Below, in pieces: positions 27,582 to 34,669 of a stretch of DNA of 39,376 nt; the stretch's first letter is position 1; each line of letters opens with the position of its first letter. Both the position numbers and the translations under genes were made by a program. Origin of the DNA: an uncultured Saprospiraceae bacterium (GTDB taxonomy: Bacteria; Bacteroidota; Bacteroidia; Chitinophagales; Saprospiraceae); the NCBI GenBank assembly GCA_937944245.1, contig CALDYY010000066.1:1-39376 (forward strand), read 5' to 3'. The notes beneath the pieces were generated by a model, which saw only the letters and a program-made list of their open reading frames with translations, did no database searches and had not been told where the DNA came from.

Positions 27582-30500
27582 ATGAAGAATCTTTTGAAGA
27601 AATCAGGCTTGTTTTTGCTTATTTTGTTTTCATTGATGCTATTGGCAGCCTTCTTAATTCCGGTTATCTACAAGGAACGAATTACAGATTTTGCAAAGAA
27701 CAAGATCAACGAAAATATAACTGCTGTTGTAGATTTTAAATCTGCTAGCATATCTTTTTTTCGGAGTTTCCCAAATCTGAATTTCAGGTTAACTGATTTT
27801 TCGGTGGAAGGTAGAGATGAATTTGAAAGTATTACTTTGGCGGCAGGTAAAAACTTAGATATTTCAGTTAATCTTTTTTCAGCAATATTTCCTCCGTTAA
27901 AAATAAAATCTGTTCGATTACAGCAACCCGAATTAAATATTTTTGTGCTGAAAGATGGAAAGGCGAATTATGATATTTTTATGCCCACTACTGGTGAAAC
28001 AGCTACTACAACAGATTACAATATTGAATTAGCTTCTTACAAGATTGAAAATGCCAACGTAAGTTATGTTGATAAATTATCGGGAGTCAAAGCATTATTG
28101 ATAGGTTTGAATCATAGTGGAAAAGGGGATTTTACAGCAAGTGTTTTTGATCTGAACACCAAAACAAATATTGATAAGGCAACTATAAAATATGATGGTG
28201 TTACTTACCTGAGCAAAGCTAATACACAACTAAATGCTATTATAAATGCAGATATTATTAATCAAAAGTACACATTGAAACAAAATAATTTGTCTATCAA
28301 TACCTTAGAGTTTAATCTTGATGGCTCTTTGCAATTAAATGAACAAGATATAGATGTTGATTTTTCGTTTAATACACCGAAAAATCAATTTAAAAATTTA
28401 TTATCTATTTTGCCTAATGCCTACACACAAGATTTTGCTAAGGTAAAAGCGGATGGCAATTTTGATTTTAACGGTACTGTGAAAGGAAAGTATATTGCAG
28501 CCGAAGAGTTGTACCCAAGTTTTGTGTTAAATCTAAATATTGATAATGGCAATTTTAAATATCCTGATTTGCCTGTAGGCATTACCGGCATCAATATAAA
28601 AACAAACATCAGAAATCCTAGCGGTAGCTTAGATGCAACAGTTATTGATGTATCGCAGTTTGCATTGAAAGTGGATAATGACCCTGTGGAGGGATTTTTA
28701 AAATTGACCAATCCAGTTTCTGATCCAAATATAGATAGCCGTATCAAAGGTAATTTGAATCTTGCGAATTTTGCCAAAGCCTATCCTTTGGAAGGCGTAA
28801 AAGAGTTGGCAGGTCTTGTAATAGCGGATATAACAGCCAAGGCGAAACAATCAGATATAGAAAAAGAGAATTATAATAATGTTAATGTTAATGGGCAAAT
28901 AAATCTACAAGATATTTTATATGTAACCAGTTATATGCCAGTTATAAATTTAAAAAATTCTTTAATACAATTTTCCCCTCAATCCGTTAACATTGATCAA
29001 TTCAATGCTCGTTTAGGCAAGAGTGATGTTTCTATGAACGGTAAAATTTATAATCTATTAGCTTATTTTTCTGATAATAAAATAGTTCGTGGTGATTTGA
29101 ATGTTGCTTCTAATTATTTTTTGGCGGACGAATGGCTATTGAGCGAAGAGGATAATACTCCTGTAAGTAGTCAACCTAAGAAAGATGAGTCAGTTGGTGA
29201 TCAATATAATTTTAATGTCAATGCTGATTTTAAAAAGTTGGATTATGATACTTACAAGTTAAATGATTTAAAATCAAGGTTTAATATTACAGCAAATAAT
29301 TTTAATCTTGAAAATTTTTATACCAGAGTAAATGGTAGTGATATTTCAGCAGTGGGTCGAGCGAGTAATTTGTATAACTTTGTTTATAATAATGGGGTAC
29401 TAATTGGGGATTTTCAACTCAATGCTAATGTGTTTGATTTAGACAAACTAATGGCAGTAGAAGAAAATAACGAAACTACTCAAACTGTTGCTACTCCTAT
29501 TCCTGAATATCGTTATAATATTAATGCGAATTTAGAAGCTAAAAAGGTAATTTATAGCCCTTATGAATTAACTAATCTAAAGGGTAAAGCTAATATTACA
29601 GAGAAAACGGTGGATATAAAATCCTTCAGTATCAATATTTTTGATGGTGATTTATCCGGTTCGGGTAAAGTAAATAATTACTTAGCTTATGTTTTTGCAA
29701 ACGATACCATTATTGGTGATTTTAATATACAATCTAAGTTTTTTAATGTAAATGCAGTGTTAGCTTCTCCCGAATATACAGCAAATACAGGAAACACATT
29801 GACAACAGTAGCACAACCGGAAGATTTAGAAGCATATATTCTACCTGCAAATTGGGATTTTAGATTTGAAGGTAATCTGGACAAAGTGCTCTATACAGAT
29901 ATGAATATTCAGCGCATGACAGGCGATATTATCATTCAAGATGGTAGATTACTTTTTGAAAATGTTGCAGGTGATTTATTGGGGGGGAAAATTACAGTAA
30001 CTGGAGGTTACGATACTTCTAATCCTAATGAACCTAGAATGGATATAAAGCTAGGATTAAATGAAATAGCTATATCTTCAGCGTTTAGTACATTCAACAC
30101 CTTTAAATTACTTGCTCCCATTGGTGGATTCTTAGATGGTAAACTTAATACAACACTAATTTTTTCAAGTGTTTTAGGTAAAGACATGATGCCAGATCTA
30201 TTTACCATTAATGCAGAAGGATTTATACAAACGTTTAATGCGGTTATAAAAAATTTTAAACCATTACAAGAAATTGGGAATCAATTACAGGCGGATATTT
30301 TTCAGGAAATTCCAATCAATGATACTAAGAATTGGTTTACGATTAAAAACGGTATGGTATCATTAGAGGATGCCACTATAAATACGAAAGATATTAGTAT
30401 GAAGATTAGTGGTACGCATGGATTAAATCAAGAAATGAATTATAAAATTATTGCGCTTGTGCCTCGTGATAAAATAGGAAAAGCTGCTAATAAAGGTTTG

Positions 30501-30920
30501 AGTTTGTTAGAAGCTAAAGCACAGCAATCAGGATTAAATATTTCTGCGGGTACACATATTAGAATGCAAATTAATCTTTCAGGGAGCGTATTAAATCCCA
30601 AAGTAAATATTATTCCATTAGGAAGTGAAACTGGGGGTTCATTAAAAGAAGTGGTCGAGGAAACTGTACAGCAAAAAGTAGATGATTTAAAACAAGAGGC
30701 AAAAGATGAAGTGAATCAAAGAATAGCGCAAGAACGAGCAAAAATAGATACTTTAGCAACTAAAGCAATAGACTCTGTAAAAACAGTTGTACGTCAACAA
30801 GTAGATTCGGCTAGAAATGAGGTAAAAAATCGTGCTAAAGAAGTAATTGACGATAAAACAAAGGAAATACAAGAAAATATTGATAAATATAATCCTTTTA
30901 AGCGCAAAAAGGGAAATTAA
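27582..30920 (+). CDS. AsmA-like membrane-anchored protein
   Basis: The 1112-residue protein carries an N-terminal transmembrane helix (SGLFLLILFSLMLLAAFLIPVIY) and then a very long run of beta-rich repeats typical of the AsmA/TamB/YhdP group. These proteins bridge the periplasm and are thought to carry phospholipids to the outer membrane. The conserved AsmA opening is seen around INENITAVVDFKSASISFF. The C-terminal block near 890-1010 (GGFLDGKLNTTLIFSS, IQTFNAVIKNFKPL, SGTHGLNQEMNYKI) is the AsmA-like C-terminal domain. The final roughly 95 residues are a highly charged helix with heptad-like spacing, a probable coiled coil. It diverges from the SNF2 operon. A 10-bp palindrome, GTTGTACAAC, lies at 27531-27540 upstream. 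Family is well supported; the transport role is inferred from homologues. Confidence 0.9.
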   Translation: MKNLLKKSGLFLLILFSLMLLAAFLIPVIYKERITDFAKNKINENITAVVDFKSASISFFRSFPNLNFRLTDFSVEGRDEFESITLAAGKNLDISVNLFSAIFPPLKIKSVRLQQPELNIFVLKDGKANYDIFMPTTGETATTTDYNIELASYKIENANVSYVDKLSGVKALLIGLNHSGKGDFTASVFDLNTKTNIDKATIKYDGVTYLSKANTQLNAIINADIINQKYTLKQNNLSINTLEFNLDGSLQLNEQDIDVDFSFNTPKNQFKNLLSILPNAYTQDFAKVKADGNFDFNGTVKGKYIAAEELYPSFVLNLNIDNGNFKYPDLPVGITGINIKTNIRNPSGSLDATVIDVSQFALKVDNDPVEGFLKLTNPVSDPNIDSRIKGNLNLANFAKAYPLEGVKELAGLVIADITAKAKQSDIEKENYNNVNVNGQINLQDILYVTSYMPVINLKNSLIQFSPQSVNIDQFNARLGKSDVSMNGKIYNLLAYFSDNKIVRGDLNVASNYFLADEWLLSEEDNTPVSSQPKKDESVGDQYNFNVNADFKKLDYDTYKLNDLKSRFNITANNFNLENFYTRVNGSDISAVGRASNLYNFVYNNGVLIGDFQLNANVFDLDKLMAVEENNETTQTVATPIPEYRYNINANLEAKKVIYSPYELTNLKGKANITEKTVDIKSFSINIFDGDLSGSGKVNNYLAYVFANDTIIGDFNIQSKFFNVNAVLASPEYTANTGNTLTTVAQPEDLEAYILPANWDFRFEGNLDKVLYTDMNIQRMTGDIIIQDGRLLFENVAGDLLGGKITVTGGYDTSNPNEPRMDIKLGLNEIAISSAFSTFNTFKLLAPIGGFLDGKLNTTLIFSSVLGKDMMPDLFTINAEGFIQTFNAVIKNFKPLQEIGNQLQADIFQEIPINDTKNWFTIKNGMVSLEDATINTKDISMKISGTHGLNQEMNYKIIALVPRDKIGKAANKGLSLLEAKAQQSGLNISAGTHIRMQINLSGSVLNPKVNIIPLGSETGGSLKEVVEETVQQKVDDLKQEAKDEVNQRIAQERAKIDTLATKAIDSVKTVVRQQVDSARNEVKNRAKEVIDDKTKEIQENIDKYNPFKRKKGN

Positions 30921-30931
30921 AATAATACTGA

Positions 30932-31444
30932 TTAAAAATCTTGAAGATGTCGTATGATACTTTTTACGACATCTTCTGATTCAGTGGATAAAGTAATTAT
31001 AAAATCTGCCTGATTATAAATAGGTATTCGTTCCTCTAATTTATGTTGAATGTAACAACGTAGTTCTTCGGTTGATTTCCCTTTCAGTAAAGGGCGGTGC
31101 GCAGTTTTAGTCAACAATCTATGTAATAAAATATCAACAGAAGGATTTAAGAAAATACTAATTCCATTTTCTTTTATCCATTGCATATTATCTGAAAAAC
31201 ATGGTGCGCCACCACCTGTGGAAACAATAATATTATCAAACTGCACCGTATTTTTTAAGCAGGTTTGCTCTAGATTTCTGAAATAAAATTCTCCTTCTCG
31301 CTCAAAAATTTGTGCAATACTCATTTGGGCTTTTTCTTCAATAACATCATCTAAATCAATAAAACTGTAACTTAATGCTTTGGCTAATCTTTTTCCATTA
31401 TGACTTTTGCCACTTCCCATAAATCCTATCAAAAAAATGCGCAT
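30932..31444 (-). CDS. aroK: shikimate kinase
   Basis: The 170-residue enzyme phosphorylates shikimate at the 3-hydroxyl with ATP, the fifth step of the chorismate pathway. It has the P-loop GFMGSGKS (7-14), Asp30/Asp32/Asp33 in FIDLDDVI for metal and shikimate, an FRNLE Arg, the glycine-rich TGGGAP, and a lid Arg in HRPLL. Length is typical. The residue following the P-loop Ser is His15, where E. coli and mycobacterial enzymes carry Thr; the Ser14 metal ligand is kept. The last codons lie inside a perfect 12-bp hairpin shared with the convergent asmA-like gene, 11 bases away. The gene diverges from miaA, with a 61-base gap. Confidence 0.95.
   Translation of the reverse strand: MRIFLIGFMGSGKSHNGKRLAKALSYSFIDLDDVIEEKAQMSIAQIFEREGEFYFRNLEQTCLKNTVQFDNIIVSTGGGAPCFSDNMQWIKENGISIFLNPSVDILLHRLLTKTAHRPLLKGKSTEELRCYIQHKLEERIPIYNQADFIITLSTESEDVVKSIIRHLQDF
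30943..30976. repeat. 12-bp perfect hairpin inside the 3' end of aroK
   Basis: GAAGATGTCGTA (30943-30954) is the exact reverse complement of 30965-30976, with a 10-nt loop. It lies 23 bases after the asmA-like stop codon and within the last codons of the convergent aroK gene. No T run follows. It may end the asmA-like transcript or protect both 3' ends. Confidence 0.75.
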
Positions 31445-31450
31445 TTCTGT

Positions 31451-31458
31451 TAACTTTG
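31451..31458 (+). promoter_or_regulatory. candidate -7 box for the miaA operon
   Basis: TAACTTTG matches TAnnTTTG exactly, 47 bases before the miaA start. No -33 TTG is seen at the expected distance, because that region is aroK coding sequence. Confidence 0.35.
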
Positions 31459-31505
31459 TTTCTGAATAGTGGTATGAATATGCTGCAAATGATTGAAATT
31501 AACAA

Positions 31506-32438
31506 ATGATACCAAAAAAATATTTGATTGTTTTGGGTGGTGCTACCGCAAGTGGAAAAACAGATGTGGCGATTAGTTTGGCAAAACATTTTGATACTGT
31601 AATTCTTTCTGCGGATAGTCGGCAATTTTACAGGGAACTTTCGATAGGAACAGCTAAACCTCTACCCGAGCAATTGAAAGAGGTAAAGCATTATTTTATA
31701 GACAATTTGAGTATTCACGAATCGTATAGCGTGGGCGATTATGAAGAAGATGCTTTAAAAACATTGCAAGAGATTTATCAAAAGAAATCGGTGGCTGTCC
31801 TGACAGGAGGTTCCGGTTTATTTATTCAAGCAGTCTGTGAAGGATTAGATGCCTTTCCAGAGGTATCTCTAAAAATAAAATACGAACTGGAAAAAAAATA
31901 TACAGAACAGGGAATTAAAGCCTTGCAAGAGGAATTAGCTACATATGATCCAGACTATTACAAGAAAGTAGATTTACAAAATCCTCATCGTTTGATGCGA
32001 GCTTTGGGCGTTATAAGGGCTAGTCATCAGCCTTTTTCTAGTTTTTTAAATCATCAATCTCAACAGCGCCCATTTTTACCAATTTATATTTTGTTAGATT
32101 TGCCAAGGGAAGAGTTATATGAAAGAATTAATAAAAGAGTAGAAGAAATGATGGATAATGGCTTGGAAGCGGAAGTAACTCAACTGCGTGCCTACGAACA
32201 TCTAAATGCTCTACAAACAGTGGGTTATCAAGAGTTTTTTGACTATTTTCATGGATTGATTAGTAAACAAGAAGCCATAGAGCTTATAAAGCGAAATTCA
32301 AGGCGATACGCCAAACGGCAAATGACGTGGTTCAGAAGGAATGATGAGTGGCAAGCATTTCATCCATCAGCAATTAGGGAGATGATTGATTATATCGAAA
32401 GTAAAATGAACATCTCAAACCAATCAATAGAAAATTAA
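31506..32438 (+). CDS. miaA: tRNA dimethylallyltransferase
   Basis: The 310-residue enzyme transfers a dimethylallyl group to N6 of adenosine 37 in tRNAs that read UNN codons. The P-loop GGATASGKTD (11-20), the substrate loop SADSRQFYRELSIGTAKP, the DPP-binding VLTGGSGLF, the NPHRLMRALGV helix, and the C-terminal TVGYQEFFDY and RRYAKRQMTWFRR blocks are all present, and the length is standard (about 300). It starts with ATG 61 bases from the divergent aroK gene. The thioesterase gene follows after nine bases, so the two, and probably the next gene, form one transcript. Assignment is secure. Confidence 0.97.
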   Translation: MIPKKYLIVLGGATASGKTDVAISLAKHFDTVILSADSRQFYRELSIGTAKPLPEQLKEVKHYFIDNLSIHESYSVGDYEEDALKTLQEIYQKKSVAVLTGGSGLFIQAVCEGLDAFPEVSLKIKYELEKKYTEQGIKALQEELATYDPDYYKKVDLQNPHRLMRALGVIRASHQPFSSFLNHQSQQRPFLPIYILLDLPREELYERINKRVEEMMDNGLEAEVTQLRAYEHLNALQTVGYQEFFDYFHGLISKQEAIELIKRNSRRYAKRQMTWFRRNDEWQAFHPSAIREMIDYIESKMNISNQSIEN

Positions 32439-32447
32439 ACATAATTT

Positions 32448-32882
32448 ATGCGTATCTGGAAAAAAGAATTTACCCTTGAAGGTATTAACAACATTATAGA
32501 ACCTTGTATGCCATACTATTTAGGTATTGAATTTATTGATATTGGCGATGACTTTCTTGTGGCTAGAATGCCTGTAAATGAACGAACTAAGCAACCAATG
32601 GGACTACTACACGGAGGCGCATCAGTAGTTTTGGCGGAAACCATAGGAAGCGTTGCTGGTATATTGTGCGTTGAAGAAGATAACAAAACAGTTGTTGGTG
32701 TTGAAATAAACGCCAATCATCTTCGTTCCATTAGTAAGGGCGATGTTTTTGGTACGGCAAAGCCTATTAAAATTGGAAAAACACTTCAAGTTTGGAATAT
32801 TGAAATTAAAGATGGTGAAGATAAAATGATTTGTATTAGTCGTTTTACTGCTGCGGTAATTGATTTGCAAAAGAAAATTTGA
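32448..32882 (+). CDS. PaaI/MenI-like hotdog-fold thioesterase
   Basis: The 144-residue protein is a single hotdog domain that hydrolyses acyl- or aryl-CoA thioesters. The signature block QPMGLLHGGASVVLAETIGS contains the oxyanion HGG and the catalytic Glu, as in YdiI/MenI and PaaI. YLGIEFIDIGDDFLVARMPV is the typical N-terminal strand pair. A menaquinone-pathway role (1,4-dihydroxy-2-naphthoyl-CoA hydrolase) is possible because Bacteroidota use menaquinone, but no men gene is nearby and other CoA substrates are equally open. It lies nine bases behind miaA, and its stop nearly touches the next gene's start, indicating cotranscription. Confidence 0.9.
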   Translation: MRIWKKEFTLEGINNIIEPCMPYYLGIEFIDIGDDFLVARMPVNERTKQPMGLLHGGASVVLAETIGSVAGILCVEEDNKTVVGVEINANHLRSISKGDVFGTAKPIKIGKTLQVWNIEIKDGEDKMICISRFTAAVIDLQKKI

Positions 32883-32884
32883 TT

Positions 32885-34480
32885 ATGATGAGAAGAATTT
32901 TGATTGTATCTTTTTGTTTTTTTACCTCAATTTTATCATCACACGCGCAACTAAATAGTGAATTGGTGGCTCATTTTCCGTATAATCAAAATGCAAATGA
33001 TGTATGGGGATGGGTGGCTGAAGACGGTACGGAATATGCTTTAATGGGCTTAAGAAACGGCATTTCTATTGTAAGTTTAGCACAACCTGCTCAGCCTATT
33101 GAGGTTGCGTACATACCTGGACCTAATTCTATTTGGCGCGATTTAAAAACGTGGGGCAACTATGCATATGTTACACATGACAACACACGCGAGCAGCCTA
33201 TTGGCTTACACATTATAGATTTGTCTTTTTTGCCCGATAGTGTAGTGGTTACGAATTGGATGCCTAATTTGGAAGGGTTGGGTGTTTTAAGTAGATGCCA
33301 TAATTTATATATTGATGAATTTGGCATAGCCTATTTATCGGGTTGTGATGTAAACAACGGTGGCGTTGTCTTTGTAGATGTTGCTTCTGAACCGGGTAAG
33401 CCAAAATACGTTGGAAAAGCAAATGCTCGCTATTCACATGATGCTTATGTGAAAGACAACAGGTTATTTTCTTCAGATGTTTATGACGGCAACTTGTCTA
33501 TTTTCGATGTAACGGATAAATCTAATCCTATTCTGCTTGCTTCCCAGAGAACACCGTTTGCATTTACACATAATGCGTGGGCAACACCAGACAATAAATA
33601 TGTTTTTACCACTGATGAAAGAGCAAATGCTCCAGTAACGGCTTACGATGTGTCTGATTTAGACAATATTAAACCACTAGACGAATTTAGACCACAAGCT
33701 ACACTAAATCAAGGAGTAATACCACACAATGTCCATGTAATTGACAACTATTTAGCCATTTCTCATTACACAGATGGTTTGGTTATTGTTGATGCCTCTT
33801 ATCCTAAAATACTGGTAGAAGTAGCTAATTATGATACTTTTAGAGGACAAAGTGGTGGATTTAATGGCGCGTGGGGAGCATATCCCTTTTTACCTTCGGG
33901 TTTGGTACTGGTTTCAGATATTACCAATGGTTTATTCGTTGTTCGACCTCAATACAAAAGGGCTTCCTTTTTAGAGGGTAAAGTAACAGACGCAAGCACA
34001 GGAGAGGTGATAGCAAATGTACGGATACTAATAAGGAAAGACGATATTAGAACCCTTTCTAGCGACTTAAAAGGAGAATTTGCCACAGGTTTTGAAGCTG
34101 AAGGAAACTATACTGTAACTTTTCTTGCAGAGGGGTATGTTGCTCAAACTGTACCAGTATTGCTAGAAAGTGGAAAGATTAAAACACTCAACGTAGCATT
34201 AGAAAGCCGTTTAACGAACACAAAAGATATTGAAAATTCTTTGTTTAGCTTACAAATTGCACCTAATCCATTTCAACATAATACTTTTATAACAGTAAAT
34301 TCAGAAAATCAGCATTTGCCATTTACCATTAGCATACGCAACATTTTAGGACAAACGCTGCTGCAAGTAAAGAACAATCAACTGAATATTCAAGAAAACG
34401 ATTTGCCAAAAGGATTTTATGTCGTGGATGTAGAATTAGGTGGTCGTTTGGTAGCTCGACAAAAAATGGTGAAGGAATGA
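32885..34480 (+). CDS. secreted choice-of-anchor-B protein with T9SS sorting domain
   Basis: I chose the ATG at 32885 (tandem ATGs); a TTG at 32879 overlaps the thioesterase stop. The 531-residue product has a signal peptide (RRILIVSFCFFTSILSSHAQ). A choice-of-anchor-B/LVIVD propeller follows (about 25-360), with blocks NDVWGWVAEDGTEYALMG, CHNLYIDEFGIAYLSGCD, HDAYVKDNRLFSSDVYDG, THNAWATPDNKYVFTTDE and PHNVHVIDNYLAISHYTDG. A carboxypeptidase-regulatory-like beta domain (about 363-435, LEGKVTDASTGEVIANVRILI) precedes a type A T9SS tail (about 445-531). The regularly placed His and Asp residues in each blade suggest metal binding, which is unproven. It is a surface protein of unknown role, and its coupling to miaA and the thioesterase looks positional rather than functional. 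A strong terminator follows. Confidence 0.9.
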   Translation: MMRRILIVSFCFFTSILSSHAQLNSELVAHFPYNQNANDVWGWVAEDGTEYALMGLRNGISIVSLAQPAQPIEVAYIPGPNSIWRDLKTWGNYAYVTHDNTREQPIGLHIIDLSFLPDSVVVTNWMPNLEGLGVLSRCHNLYIDEFGIAYLSGCDVNNGGVVFVDVASEPGKPKYVGKANARYSHDAYVKDNRLFSSDVYDGNLSIFDVTDKSNPILLASQRTPFAFTHNAWATPDNKYVFTTDERANAPVTAYDVSDLDNIKPLDEFRPQATLNQGVIPHNVHVIDNYLAISHYTDGLVIVDASYPKILVEVANYDTFRGQSGGFNGAWGAYPFLPSGLVLVSDITNGLFVVRPQYKRASFLEGKVTDASTGEVIANVRILIRKDDIRTLSSDLKGEFATGFEAEGNYTVTFLAEGYVAQTVPVLLESGKIKTLNVALESRLTNTKDIENSLFSLQIAPNPFQHNTFITVNSENQHLPFTISIRNILGQTLLQVKNNQLNIQENDLPKGFYVVDVELGGRLVARQKMVKE

Positions 34481-34488
34481 TGTTATTT

Positions 34489-34525
34489 GGATTTCGTAAA
34501 TTAGTAAAGATTTGCGAAATCTTTT
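34489..34525 (+). terminator. intrinsic terminator of the miaA operon
   Basis: GATTTCGTAAAT (34490-34501) pairs with ATTTGCGAAATC (34510-34521) with one G-U pair, around an 8-nt loop, and TTTT follows. It begins nine bases after the stop codon of the choice-of-anchor-B gene. Confidence 0.85.
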
Positions 34526-34669
34526 CCTCCCCCAACCATTCCCAAAAACAAAACGCCACTTCCACGCTCAATACCTTCCGTTTACGTATCTTAACTTTAC
34601 TTCATGCGTTTTCTAGCCTAACTTGCGCTTAATTAAGTACAAAAAACTGTGCTGAAAACCGATTAAAGT

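Noticed and set aside
28421-28777. A 118-codon frame antisense to the asmA-like gene
   Set aside because: It lies wholly opposite a strong coding region and has no recognisable domain.
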